Shown here in pieces: positions 22,953 through 35,297 of a stretch of 64,000 nucleotides of DNA. Position numbers and translations under genes: made by a program. Below the pieces are notes generated by a model, which was not told where the DNA came from, made no database searches, and was given only the letters and a program-made list of their open reading frames with translations. How positions within the stretch are numbered: position 1 is the first letter of the stretch; each line of letters starts with the position of its first letter. This DNA is from Stenocarpella maydis (taxonomy: Eukaryota > Ascomycota > Sordariomycetes > Diaporthales > Diaporthaceae), in NCBI GenBank assembly GCA_002270565.1, contig NQMI01000007.1:372001-436000 (forward strand), read 5' to 3'.

Positions 22953-24910
22953 TGGTTGGGTTTGGGTTCGGAGACACACACAAGGGTGCATGGGCCGAGC
23001 TGACTGACCGGCTCGGAAAGGAATGGTTCCATGCAGCGCGGTCGGTCAGTTGGTCGCCTTCAGCCCCAGCCACCCCCCCTGACCAGCCTCTGCCGTGCCT
23101 ACTTAGCTCTGCCTCTGCCTCCTGCCTCCTGCCTCCTGTCTCTGATGCGGCTATATTGGTCTGGCTGGTCCTGTTGGTCAGTCTGTCCTGCATTGTTCTC
23201 GCCGATGCATCGGCCTGACACATATCCCGCTGCCAGTTGCCGCCCCTGCGACAGATTCCACTTCTCAGTGCCTGTCTCGTTTGTTGGCTCACTGCGCTCT
23301 GCCCGGGAATAATTTTGGCAAAATATGTGCATGCCAATACTTGATCGGCCTGTTCGGTCCATCTTCTAGTGTCTATAATGGTGGCTGGAAACGTAGGGGA
23401 GGTCAAGTCAAAATGGGAAAAGGAGCATATACAGCCTTAAAGTGAGGCCAGCAGGCAGACAGAAACTGACAGACAAACTGACAGGCCAGGCCACCTGTTG
23501 ACACAGCAGTATGAGGCATCTGTGAATATGCAATGCACCACAAATAGTGCTCGGCTTCTGGCGAAGACCAGGACGCCCACAGCAGACTCGGAAGATGCAA
23601 AGACGTGCTAAGTAGCCAGGTACAGCCATCGGGGGAAAGCTTTGCATCGCATGGTACTAGACTCGGGACCCCCTGGATGAGGCCCTCATGAACTTGTCGG
23701 GCCAACAGCACGGAGCAGGACAAACAGAACACTGAGAATAAGAAAAGGCCGTCGGCGTGGACCCTCGGACCGAGCCCGACGTCAAGCACAGGTGATGGCT
23801 CTGGGATCTCGAGACGCGAATCATCCGAACGGATGGCCGAACTGGCGAAAGGGGCTTGTTTGCATGCAGTGACAACGGACGAGCCTGGAGAGGGGGCGGC
23901 CGAGCAGCCTCAACCCGGCCCCAAGTCGTCGACGCGATTGGATCCGGACCCAACGACGGCCCAACAGCAGAGCAGGACAAATGAAAACCGGTCCACCTTG
24001 TGAGAAAGCCTCGAGTACCTTTTTGCCCTCAGGCTTTCAGGACTGAATGAATGGAAATGGGACCAGACCAGAAATTCTGGGATTAGAGCCTCGTCCGGCA
24101 TGGCCATCCGAGGGGGCCCTCGGTGACCTGCAACACCAGGGAGCGACAACAGGCAAAGGGGACGAGTGACAGCATCGCTGGAGGGCGAGAACGAGAGGGA
24201 TAGACGGCGAAAGGGCGAGGCACAAAGGGCAGGAAAGAGGAGGGCGAAGGACTGCTTTTAAAGCAACTTGAGCCCGAGTTTGTGGCCTGAGGCACTAATA
24301 ACAGCGCGGCCTGGCGGAGGACTTCAGGCTGGCACGGACAGCCAACCAATGGCGCGCCTGGCTCGGCCTGCCACCTTCTGATTACGGAGCAGCTCTTCCA
24401 AGATTTGTGACGGCCGCGGTGGGCGCCGGCTCCTGAGCTTGGTCTGCCCGGGCAATCATCCTCGGGCCAACGTTCTGCATCGCATCGCTCAACCTCGCCT
24501 CCAATGTATTCCTCCACCGTCCAGGCCTCCTGATCGGAACGGCGCTCCATCTGCTTGAGAAGAGAGCAACGACCACCACCAGCCCGCCGTTTCTTCCTCA
24601 CGATCATGTTGGTTCTTCGGTCAACCGCCTCAGCCATCGCGTCGACCTTCTTTGCCGGGAGAAGTCCACCACAGCCACCACCACGCCCCAGCAACGGAAG
24701 CAGAACAACCTCAAGCTAGTTGGACCTCGCGCCTCGCCCACCCCTAGCCCTCTGCCGCAAAACAAACCAGCCCGCCCATATCTGTCTCTCAGCCCCGGTG
24801 CATCGCCCAGCCTCGAATTTGCACCGCATTGCAGAGCAGCGCCCCGCCATTCCACGCGCAGCCTCTAGTCTGGCCGGCTGCCGCAGCCGTAGCCACAGCC
24901 GACCACCACC

Positions 24911-26087
24911 ATGCCGGGCCTGCCAGCATCGGTCGACCTGGACGAATGTATATCGCGCCTCTACAAGAAGGAGCTCCTGGCCGAGTCCGTCATAGAGGCA
25001 ATATGCGCCAAGACGAAGGAGCTGCTCATGCGCGAGAGCAACGTCGTCCACGTGCGCGCCCCGGTCACGGTCGTCGGCGACATACACGGGCAGTTCTTTG
25101 ACCTGATCGAGATATTCAAGATAGGAGGCTGGTGTCCCGATACCAACTACCTGTTCCTGGGTACGGAAACGCCCCCCTCCCCCCTGGCGCGGCCCAACCC
25201 CCGACCAGTCTAGGGGAGAATGGGATGATGAGTCTTTACCACTGCCAGCCTGCGTACAATGCTGACAGCTTGCTACCACACCAAACAGGCGACTATGTTG
25301 ACCGCGGCATGTTCAGCGTTGAAACCATTTCCCTTCTCGTCTGTTTGAAATTAAGATACCCCAACCGAGTGCATTTGATCCGAGGCAACCACGAGTCGCG
25401 AGGCGTGACGCAGTCTTACGGCTTCTACACCGAGTGTTCCAGGAAATATGGCAATGCCAACGTCTGGCATTACTTTACAGACATGTTTGACTTTTTGACG
25501 CTCAGCGTCGTGATAAACGACCAGATTTTTTGTGTACACGGAGGTCAGTCAACAACCATGGCGGACGCAGCGTTTTCTCCCGCTGCTGGAAGGAGAGCAG
25601 TACTCACATATTGACACGGTCCCCAGGGCTCTCCCCGTCGATCCACTCCATCGACCAGATCAAGATCATTGACCGCTTCCGCGAGATCCCCCACGAGGGC
25701 CCAATGGCCGACCTGGTCTGGTCCGACCCGGACCCCGAGCGCGACGAGTTCTCCCTGTCTCCCCGGGGCGCGGGGTACACGTTCGGCGCGCAGGTCGTCA
25801 AGAAGTTCCTGTCGGTCAACGACATGAGCCACATCCTGAGGGCGCACCAGCTGTGCCAGGAGGGCTTCCAGGTGCTCTACGACGACCGGCTGAGCACCGT
25901 GTGGAGCGCCCCAAACTACTGCTACCGGTGCGGCAACATGGCGAGCGTCCTCGAGGTGAGCGACACGGGCGAGCGCTTCTTTAACGTATTTGCCGCCGCG
26001 CCCGAGAACGACATGCATAAGGACATGCAGCAGCAGGGCGCCGACAAGGGTCCTGATGGGAACGCACTCCCAGATTACTTCTTATAG
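24911..26087 (+). CDS. PPG1: PP2A-family serine/threonine phosphatase, PPG1-type
   Basis: Three exons (24911-25160, 25289-25543, 25627-26087) give 321 residues. The PPP catalytic signatures are all present: GDIHGQF, GDYVDRG (spanning the exon 1/2 junction), RGNHESR, then HGG and [11 protein letters not shown]. The protein ends DYFL, the methylated tail of the PP2A/PP4/PP6/Ppg1 group. The opening [15 protein letters not shown] and the body resemble yeast Ppg1 more than Pph21, Pph3 or Sit4. Yeast Ppg1 works with the Far complex and affects glycogen and mitophagy. I infer the paralogue from remembered family features, so PP2A-like is the safe call. Both junctions fall within Gly codons and keep phase. 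The leader is CCA/CAC-rich. Confidence 0.88.
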
Positions 26088-26665
26088 GGGGGGGCGGCGG
26101 GGAAATCCCGGAAGGGAAGAGATGCAAGTACTGGATAGCTGCCTACGCTGAACTATGCGAATAACTGCGCATCTTAGACATGGGCAGTCAGGATTAAAGA
26201 ATGGTGCGCAAACAAATATCACGATATATAGACTACGCATAGAGGGCATTGCCGGATGTCATCAAATAACAGTCAATTCTGGTGCTCCGGTTTATCTCCT
26301 TTTCCTCTTTTTTTCCCTTCTTTCTCTTGCATGTGTTGCGTAAATCTGGCCGAGTGGTGGTAAGAAAGTGGAAAAGCGGGTGACTGGCGTAACAGGTCGT
26401 GGATCAGATGGGAAGGATCAGCCTTTCCATCCACCACAAGCCGTCCCGTCCTTTTTCCAGATCCAAGCCCCTTCATTTTCGATGCTCCTCCATTGGCAAA
26501 ACTCCCCAAGGTTTGATTGATCCAACGTTGGCCCAGCGCCGTGCAGCCCTGGTGGCTTGCTTCTTTGCCCCTGTGGTAAGAGAAGGCAAGGAGGTTTTTC
26601 CGAGTCGTGGTTCATGCGGAGCGACGAGATAGCTCAATAGGACAAATCCTGTTGCTTATCCCACC
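26088..26665. other. Intergenic, convergent 3' ends
   Basis: This is the 3' flank of the phosphatase and RhoGDI genes. It has a pyrimidine-rich tract near 26300-26330 and no gene. Confidence 0.5.
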
Positions 26666-28052
26666 TTACTCCCAGTCCTTGGAGATGTCGAAGGACCACT
26701 CGAATTTCAAGTGCTCCTTCTTGTCGTCGTCGACGAAGGAGGAGACAGCGTTGTAGTGGCCGCGGGCCAGCATGCCGGAGGGGGCCTCTTCCTCGTTGAC
26801 TGGGGGATCTCTTGTCAGCACTGGCTTCCTGGAAGGGAGAAAAGGGTAGGCCCAGCGGCATTTGGGGGGAAACCTACATTTCTTGGTATACAGAGGCTGC
26901 TTGTCCGTGTTGGGAGCGTAGGAGCCCTGTGATCATCCCGTCAGCACCATCCTTCCCCCGTCCGCACCGCTTATATTTTCACAGGCAGCAACATCATCAG
27001 GGGGTTGTGTGTGTAGGTGTGTGTGAGGCTCACAATCATCTCGCTGTCCTTGGAGACCCTGACGCCCTTGCGCTTGACGATCTGGACGTAGTGCAGGCCG
27101 CTGAGGATCTCGTGCTGGACGCGGAAGGTGGCGGACATGGTGAACTTTGCGCCCTCCTTGATCTTGAAGGGCTTGTCCTTGAGGGTGCTCTCGCTTCCGG
27201 CCGTGGAGAGGTCGATTGTGACGGGGGGCCGCCCGGGGGAGTCCATGGTCAGGGACTGAATGATGCATACACGCGGGTCGCTGGGGTCGGAGAGGTCCTT
27301 GCCGCCCGTGAGGCCGAGGGACTCCTTGTAGCGCTGGAGGGACTCGTCGTTGGAGTCTGTGGGGCCGCGTGGGAAGAGAGGTTAGCGATCATTGCAGAGT
27401 CAGTTCAGGGGATGCGTATGTGTGCTCTTTGTCTTGGAGCCATGACCTGGTTGTGTTCGGGATGCCACATCTTGAAAATATGGGGAGACGAGGTCGTATC
27501 ACTGCCTTGCCTGCCGTCCTCCCAGGCAGAAAAAGAAAGGGGACAGATGTTCCCGTAACCAAGGGAAGCCCATTCTCGCCAGGGTCCACGAGATGGCACT
27601 GGTGCCGTCCGTGAGGAGGGAGTCCCAAGGCGGGTGGTGATGCAGGTTCTCAAGAGAGAGCGACGGCCAGCGGAACAGAATATGGGACGAATGTGAGAAT
27701 ATTCTTGTGTTGGGCTGGTGGTGCTTCCAGGTGGAGGGTGACTCGGTGGGACACTCGTAGCGGTAGGAGAGTGGTTTTCTCATAGAGAAGCCAGCCAAGC
27801 CCCGGTGCAGGTCACAGAGCACTTGCTTGTTGGCACGAGATTGGGGTACCGCCCCTGAACGCAGGTACAGTTGCTTGCAGAGTGTGGTGTGCTCGCTGGC
27901 CTGTGGTCGTGGCACTGTGACGGGTACGAGGTTCAGACCGTGTTGATCGACATACCCATCTGTTGGTATTCAGCTAAGCTCTGCTTGGGCTGGGACAGCT
28001 TGTAGCCCTGGGTCTCCTCGGGCATCGTGTCCTCGTCATGGTGGGAAGCCAT
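26666..28052 (-). CDS. RDI1: Rho GDP-dissociation inhibitor
   Basis: Four exons (27956-28052, 27034-27356, 26878-26926, 26666-26799) give 200 residues, the usual RhoGDI length. The flexible N-terminal arm ([20 protein letters not shown]) leads into the Ig-like domain. Landmarks are [48 protein letters not shown], then [15 protein letters not shown] and the end [13 protein letters not shown]. RhoGDI extracts prenylated Rho1/Cdc42/Rac from membranes and keeps them GDP-bound in the cytosol. That links it to the PKC pathway represented at the left end of the window, though co-location is probably chance. Intron 1 is 599 nt, unusually long for this window. All junctions keep phase. Confidence 0.93.
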
Positions 28053-30383
28053 CTTGGGTGACTGCGAAAGTTGCAAGCGGTGGTGGTATGCTGGGTTCTC
28101 TCGAATTAGGAATCGTGGGCGAGGTCACAGAAGGCTGTGGGAAGGGGAGGGGAGGGGGGGAAGAGTCAGGTTCGGTGTGGTCGATACGGTGAGCTGGGGG
28201 ACCATCAATGGGCTTGTAACAATGAGGCGGGCAGTTTAATAACAGACATGTATTTATTACCAGCGGCCAGCCTGATGAGGGGCACAGGGGCCACAAAGCG
28301 GGCCACACTCGGGACCCCACTATTTGGTGTGTCCAGATGTCTGACCAGGGGGCCGAGAGCGCATATCGTGCATGGACCGACCGACGGGACCTGGCCTGGC
28401 TTGTGTCTGGAACGACGAGCGACTCTCCATTCAGGAGCCCGGCCATGCGGCCCAGCCAACCAGCCAACATGCCCAAACAGACACACAAGCTTTCTCACAC
28501 AGGAACGGTCTGGAGACTGGAGGCTGGGAGGACTGGGGATTGTCTCCCCTGCTCCATGCCCACGGTGACAAGCTTCAATCCCACGTCCATCATCAGCCAA
28601 AGAATAGGACGGTCGTCCAGCTGGGCCATGACGGTACGTGCCATTTGCTTGGCCTCCTGGACCTGCAGGCATACATACTGTGTAGGTCTACGGAGTTATT
28701 TGCGACAACTACCATAAAAGTTTCCGCCTTTTCGCCCACACCGACGTCCCCCGACTGCGGCCGCTTTTCCGAGGCTGTGGGCAACACCATACGCACAACA
28801 AGATGTGATTACGAATCCTCCATGCCTCTCTGATGTCAACTGTCATGCAAACTGCTCTACCAAGGACGTTCGTTCATGGATAGCGTCACTGCACTCGCTG
28901 AAGGCCACCTGTTCCTGGAACAGCACTGCCACGGCTCATGTTAGGTTGTCTAGTATGAACGGGGGGCAAGGATGTGAGCTGGGACGGCCCATGGCTAGCC
29001 ACCGGCCCGGTCGAGGGGAGGCTGATGGCATGGTTCAAAGCTCGAATGTAAGCTCGAGCTTGGTTCCCCTGTCCGCGACTCTTGTCCCGAGGGGTAGACA
29101 AACTACTCTACATGGCATATGCTATAATGCACCTGGGTGTAGGTAGTGTAGTAGCAAGTGTCTTTGATAATAGACAGAGCTGGCTTTTAGCAACGACACT
29201 CTCTACCGCAAGTCCTTACAGATGGACCTCCAACAACAACATGGCGATAGCACACACCAGTCAGCTAGTTACTCTATGCCCATAAAGCGCTCATGTAGTG
29301 TCGCGTCATGCCGCGCCTCATAGGACATTTGGCTGGCAAAAACGGCCAAATCCCAAACACTCAAGGCTAGAGCTGTCATTCTCCGGCCGAACAGCTTCCA
29401 TTCTAGGGTCCGGTCCCACTCGGCAAGATTGGGCTTCCAGAAATGAACGAAGCGTTGCATTGAGATCCGGAACCACGGGGGTTCATGTTAGGAAGCTGTG
29501 AGTGGCCCGGTCAAGATCCACGCCAAATAGTCATCGCAACCTTAACAAAAACAAAGCCCACCTCTGCCCCCTTTCCTCTCCTCTCCTCAGTGGCCATGCA
29601 CAGACAACCCCATATGACCCCAGCATGCACCTAATCTTATTACCAGGCCGTTACATATTTCCAGTATCCTCATCACATCCCCCCTCAATCTGGCCGCTTT
29701 CGATCCGAACCATACAGACTGCCCAGACCGTCTGTCTGATTGCCTGCCTCAGCAAGAACGACCGTTGTCCCGTCGATTGAATACTATCCCAGTCCTATCA
29801 TAGCCCCTCTGGAGCAACACCTCTCACAACCTGCACTACGGCCATTCGATTATAGCAGCTTTGCGAGTACACTAGACACCGACCGCCCACCCGACCGCCC
29901 CGCCCGGCGTGCGAAGACCCCCCTTTCGCCGCCCACCGTCCCTTCTTTTCGTTGCCGCTCCACCCAGCCTGCCAGACAGTAGGGCGCAACGGTGTTCTGG
30001 CGCACAATCTCGAGACTCGTGTTCGTCTTTGGTCACCGAGTTGGCCTCAGGCCTCGTTAATCAATCTCGCGCACAAATAGGTGAGGGAGGTCCGAGCTTT
30101 CTTGACGCTGCAGGTGCGCATTGGGCTGCGTCAAGTGCACGCTCTGACTTGGTTTATTATGCAGCCCGTGTGTCGACAATAATCTGCCGCGAGCTCGCTA
30201 GCGTCGCATCGCCTTCCCTCCAAACTCAATACGCACGCACGCACGCACGCACGCACGCCGGCGGAGACTTCGATTCCCTCCCATCACATTCCTGCCCTGG
30301 TCCACCGACCTGGTCGACATCCTCCTGACGGACCGTGTAATCGCAACCCAGCCTATCAAGTTTGTACCAGAAGCGCATTCATC
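28053..30383. other. Long divergent intergenic region, 2.3 kb
   Basis: These are the promoters of RhoGDI (minus) and the Bqt4-like gene (plus). It includes a (ACGC)7 array close to the latter's start. Open frames in 28200-28830 overlap on both strands without recognisable products. Confidence 0.45.
30231..30258. repeat. (ACGC)7 microsatellite
   Basis: Seven perfect ACGC units lie about 125 bp upstream of the Bqt4-like ATG, probably in its leader or core promoter. Confidence 0.9.
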
Positions 30384-31822
30384 ATGGCGCCGGGGGTAAC
30401 AAGACAGCTTCCGGAGAAGCGCAATCCCTTCATGACCGCGGAGGTGCCGAACTGTACGAGACCTTGCGCGCCTGTGGCCAGCGACTAGACCAAGACCACA
30501 AGACAAACTAACAGAGTGCGCTGCAGACACGGAACTGGTTTCACGGCGCCGCCTGGGCCAAACCCAATTGACCGCAAAAATGGTTGCTGCCCTACCCGGC
30601 GCAGAAGTCGACCCGTCCAACTTAGGAGTCTTCGACTACGCTCACCTGCGCGCGCCCCTGCCCAAGGGCATCGTCTCTGGTATCTTCAAGTCGAGCCCGA
30701 ACAGCTACTTCCTCATGCGCCGAAGCAACGATGGTTTTGTCTCTGCTACTGGGATGTTCAAGGCTAGCTTCCCCTATGCCATGGCGGAGGAGGAGGAGGC
30801 CGAGCGTCGGTTTATCAAGTCCCTGCCGACTACGAGTCCCGAGGAGACTGCTGGCAACGTGTGGATTCCTCCAGAGTCTGCCATGAGCCTTGCTGAGGAG
30901 TACGGCATCGGGCCCTGGATCAAAGCCCTGCTGGACCCTGCGGACATTCTGGTCTCGAATGCGACCGAAAACAGCCCTCCAAAGAGAATAAGCGCTCCCC
31001 CAAAGTACTACCCTACCGCGTCCGCCACGAGTTCTGCTCCTCCTACTACACTTGTTCCGCCCACGCCCACGTCTATGCGGAGCACGCGCAGCCGCCGATC
31101 CGCCAGCCCAACCAAGGCCCCTTCCAGTCGGCGCAACGTCACAGCGAGCCCGCGCAAGCGCTCAACCAGAACCGCAGCGTCATCGCAGCCCGAGGCCAGC
31201 GAGACACCGAGCAGCAGCCGCAAGACCTCTCTTACTAACGGCGACATCCCAGTCCTCGCCCCGAGCGAGGCTCCTAAGGTCGAAGAAGTCAAAGTCGACC
31301 ACGCTGACAAGGGGCTGACTGGCACCCTCGAGACAGTCCAGGAGGAGCCAAAGGTGAAGGTGAACATCGAACAGGACGTCAAGGTCGAAGAAGATGGCAC
31401 CGAAGTCGAGCGCACCAAGGTGGACCTGAAGATGCCCTTCACTGCAGGCGGGCCCCCTAGTGCGGACGACGCGGCTAGGATGATCGAGGAGGCAAAGGCC
31501 ATGGTCGCCTCAGCTGAGGCGGATGCCGCCGAGGCGTCCTCCAAATCTGCAAAGGGCAAAAGAAAGGCGGAAGATTACGAGGCCGACATTGAGGAGGAGG
31601 GCGCGGAGAAGGAGACCGTTCTCGCTCTCCGACCGAGGGCAAAGAAGGCCAAGACCGAGGTCGAGCTTCGCAAGGACAAGGTGAAGAAGCGCGCGTTGAT
31701 GGGCATCACGTTCACGCTGGCAGCCGGGTAAGTGCACACGACTCGGAGGTTGGCCATGCTGCAGAGCCACACGCTAACAATTGGGCAGAGCTTTGATCCC
31801 CTATGCGATGAACTTCCTATAA
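30384..31822 (+). CDS. APSES/KilA-N-type, Bqt4-like inner nuclear membrane protein
   Basis: Three exons (30384-30453, 30527-31727, 31789-31822) give 434 residues. The APSES-like fold covers about 25-150: YTELVSRRRLGQTQLTAKMV, GIFKSSPNSYFLMRRSNDGF, ATGMFKASFPYA, ESAMSLAEEYGIGPWIKALL. The middle is Ser/Arg-rich then acidic, with Lys-rich patches (KGKRKAED, RAKKAKTE) as likely nuclear signals. The C-terminus KKRALMGITFTLAAG plus ALIPYAMNFL is a tail anchor split by the last intron. In S. pombe, Bqt4 uses this layout to tether telomeres to the inner nuclear membrane. The exon 2 acceptor is taken at CTGCAG, because the earlier ACAG would create a stop. Function by analogy is an inference; the domain order is clear. 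Confidence 0.85.
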
Positions 31823-32779
31823 GAATGAGCATGCGTCAAGGACCGGCGGGGCTGTGTGCATTAGGAGGTGGGGAACACGCACAGCGTTTGGACAAAGAAC
31901 GAGGCCGTGGGTGGACGAGATTTCTTTGCTTTTCGGCTTGGACTGCGGAGTTTGGGTGGTAGGACATTTCTTCCTTCGCGTGTAGAGATATGCTCTCGGG
32001 CCCGACGAGATCTCTCATATTTGATGGGACATGCCTGATACAGCACCCCGATGCGTCTCACACCCGTCGCCTGCGGATCTCATTCGTTTCAACGGATATC
32101 TAGGCGGAGGAGTCGAGAGGGACGGATTACTTGTACCTAGTATACACTTCGGTCTGGAATTGAATGTTTTATCACTCAGCCACAACAGTATCTTGAGAGT
32201 TCCACAGTTACTTGCCGTCACCATAAGCCTCTACTGATGAAGCTTTGCATCAACCGCCCTGGTCCAATCGCCAGCAAGCCCTGTCGAGTCCGGGGCCAGG
32301 CCCAATCTGCCGCCGGTCACCGCTCCGAATGAGGCTAAACTGTATTTTGTCTGTGCGTTTCCCACCAAGCATTTTTGCCTCTGCTTTTGAGATGCCTTAT
32401 AAAAAATCTCCTAAGCTGCTTTCATCCTTGGCCGTTCTGAGAAGTTGCTAGTCTTCCCTCAAGCTCTCAGAACCCGTGCATGCGGGCTCTCATGTACGGG
32501 AGTGTCAATGACAAAGTTGCCATCATCACTGTCAATGGTTCTCTTTGTCCATTGCAAGGTAAGCGGCTGCGAGGGCCAGGCGGCTCGTGACGCGGACGCG
32601 CCCTCGTGCCCGAGCCCGCCGAGGTTGGAGAAGCTCGGCAATGGGCGGCTTTCGTGAGCAGGGACGATCTAGTCGACTACCCCTCCGCCCGGGGTGCCGG
32701 AGAAGATCAAGTCGTAACTCTGACACTCGGTTGTCGAGTCTTGCGTCTCTGCCTTTTTGCCAGCTAACCAACAGTCACA
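31823..32779. other. Intergenic
   Basis: This is the 3' flank of the Bqt4-like gene and the promoter of the dehydrogenase gene. No supportable gene. Confidence 0.5.
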
Positions 32780-34090
32780 ATGCGCCCTGTGTCTGCAACA
32801 TGGAGGCAGTCCGGCCTGACGAGGCGGTGCTTCTCGACCACACCTCGTAGGCTGGATAACTATGCCTTCATCGGCTTGGGCCAGATGGTGAGGACGTCCT
32901 GCTCTGCCCAACCGCACACCCCGCCAGACACGGCTGACTGGGGCTCCTCAGGGTTTTCAAATGGCCCGCAACCTCCAAGCCAAACTTCTTCCGAGTGACA
33001 GCCTGACAATATTCGACATCAACCGCGAGGCTATGCAGAGGCTGGCCGGGGAGATGGCAGCCTCGCAGGCTGGAGGGGCATCTGTCGAGCTGGCGGACAG
33101 CACATCAGATGCCTGCAAGCAGGCAGTGAGTGTCATCTCTTTTCCATATTGGGTCCTTCTTCCACCTGCCACCTTCTATGATGAGTCAAATTGTTCTATC
33201 TATGATCTAAGTTGGGGTCAGCTTGCTGGCCCTCCCGTGATTATCCAAACATAAAGCCAATCCTCTGAAACCGGCATCAACGATTTCCTTTCTCGAACCA
33301 CACAGCCCCCAACCCGCAGTGGCCAATACGGTAGCTAACAAGCGGGTTTTCAAAGGATGTCACCATCACCGCGCTTCCCGAGCCGAGTCATGTCAAGGCC
33401 GTGTACGCTTCCATCCTGAAGGCCAAGCCCAGCCCGAGGGCCAGCCCGCGCCTCTTCGTGGACTGCTCGACCATCGACCCCTCGTCCTCGCAAGAGGTCG
33501 CCGCCCTCGTCACAGAAGCGTTCCCAGGCGGGAAGGCACACTTTGTAGACGCGCCGATGTCAGGCGGGATCGTCGGCGCGGCGGCAGGCACGCTGACGTT
33601 CATGCTCGGGGCGCCGGCGGAGCTTGTCCCGAGGGTCGAGCCGATCCTGCGGCGCATGGGCAAGAACGTGCTCCACTGCGGCAAGCAAGGGACAGGCCTG
33701 TCAGCCAAGCTGGCCAACAACTACCTGCTGGCCATCAACAACATCGCCACGGCCGAGGCCATGAACCTGGGTATACGCTGGGGGCTGGACCCCAAGGTGC
33801 TGGCCGGCGTGATCAACGTCAGCACGGGCAGGTGCTGGCCCAGCGAGGTGAACAACCCCGTCCCGGGAGTCGTGGAGAGGGCGCCCGCGGGGAGGGACTA
33901 TGCCGGCGGGTTCGGCATCTCGCTGATGCGCAAGGACCTCGGGCTCGCCATGGTCGCGGCGCAGGAGGCCGGTGCCAGGCTCGAGCTGGCCGGGGCGGCG
34001 CGGCAGCTGTACGAGGCCGCGGAGAAGGATGAGGCCTGCAAGGGGCGCGACTTTAGTGTAGTTTATAGATGGCTTGGTGGAAAGGAATAA
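32780..34090 (+). CDS. 3-hydroxyisobutyrate dehydrogenase, mitochondrial
   Basis: Three exons (32780-32887, 32952-33125, 33356-34090) give 338 residues. The first ~25 residues are basic and Ser/Thr-rich (RQSGLTRRCFSTTPRRLD), a clear mitochondrial presequence. The Rossmann motif is FIGLGQMGFQMARNL, formed across the first intron. The family substrate signature DAPMSGGIVGA and the catalytic Lys helix GTGLSAKLANNYLLAI are intact, as is STGRCWPSEVNNPVPG. The enzyme oxidises 3-hydroxyisobutyrate to methylmalonate semialdehyde in valine breakdown, using NAD+. Both introns are phase 0. The second intron (230 nt) is the longer. Confidence 0.92.
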
Positions 34091-35297
34091 AGGGATGAGA
34101 CTAGCGTGTCTTTTCAAACACAGCACCGCTTCCCGAGACTGTTCGATGACTTGGCAGGACGGTCGGAATGGCCGAGCTGAAGCACACCGTCCAGCGAGTC
34201 AGACGGCGCCATGGTGTCGTGAGGACTGGCTTGCTGTTCCGGGGCGCTAGGCACGAATTCGGAGCCTGGCCGGGCCCTGGATAATGCACAAGAAGTGCAC
34301 ACAAAACCTCACGCAGGAATCGTCTCGAGGACGTGTAGTGGGCGTTGTGCCACTCAGATGGCGACGGAAGGTTCAAAGGATCCTCTTGAATGACGCTATT
34401 CCGTACGTAGGATGTGTTATGTATGTAGTTAAACATGTCTGTGTCCTCCGGCCATCAAGAGGGAGGTCTGAGCCTGAGCCCGGTCTTGGTTTTATGCAAA
34501 CGGGTGCAGATGTCCACAACATTGCACAAGTCCCGGTACGGCCCCGGGAGCGTGCACGACGTGCACAACGCCAGGCCCGGAGCGCAGCTGCTCCGGTGCA
34601 AGCCAGCCCACCACGCTAGCGCCCGTGCTTGTCTGGGCACCACCGCCCGCACTGGTTACCCGATTCGGCCGTGTCTATCTCCGCAATCCCGCCACGCCTC
34701 CCTGTTCTGCTCGCTGCGCGCCTTGTGGTGATTTTCTCTTGTCTGGTCTTCTGTTGACCAGTGTGGATTTCATGAGCAATTTCTCTCCCGAGGTCCGGTC
34801 CGTAACCTGACGGTCGGGACAACTGCCCAGCCGAGCCTGGAACCTGGCCACCAAGCCGCTGGGTATTGGCACACGATGGTACGCTTCGCCCTTGGCTGAG
34901 GGCACCGTCAGCACAGCCAACAGTCCATGAGTTAGTAATGATCCTTCCGGCCCTGGCAAGCCCCCCACGGATCTATTGTCCCGAGTTGGTCGTTTCTCCC
35001 TCAAGTTCAACGGCTTGGCCTCTCTACTTATACCGGGGCAGGGTGTGACACCATTTCATTTTGTTTCCTTTCCTCGCTCTTGATCTCTTCTCGTCGCCGT
35101 CCTGGGTGTCCTTTCGATTCTCCCGGCTGTCTTTTCTCTTCTCGTGCGTGACGAAGGTCGTGTTCGCTCGGTCACGCTTTGGCTTCCCGGTCCTACACCA
35201 CGGCTCTGCGGTGTTCATTCTCGTCGTCGCAACCCGGCCCAAAAAAAAAAAAACAATACGTTTCCGCACCGCCACAGGAAGGGAATACTTGGTCAAG
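34091..35297. other. Intergenic, 1.2 kb, with CT-rich leader
   Basis: This is the dehydrogenase 3' flank and RTA1 promoter. The last ~240 bp are strongly pyrimidine-rich (TTTCCTTTCCTCGCTCTTG near 35064), followed by an A12 run near 35241. This is typical of a fungal promoter/5' leader. No gene is seen. Confidence 0.5.

Larger units (their letters stand above)
22186..24910. other. Long divergent intergenic region, 2.7 kb
   Basis: These are the promoters and leaders of the zinc-knuckle and phosphatase genes. It is rich in simple repeats (22619-22642, 22921-22952 and a CTGCCTC repeat near 23113-23142). The long minus-strand frame 22615-23406 is dominated by repeat-encoded residues and has no recognisable domain. 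No gene is supported. Confidence 0.5.

Noticed and set aside
22615..23406. 263-residue minus-strand frame in the phosphatase/zinc-knuckle gap
   Set aside because: Repeat-derived composition, no domain and no splice support.
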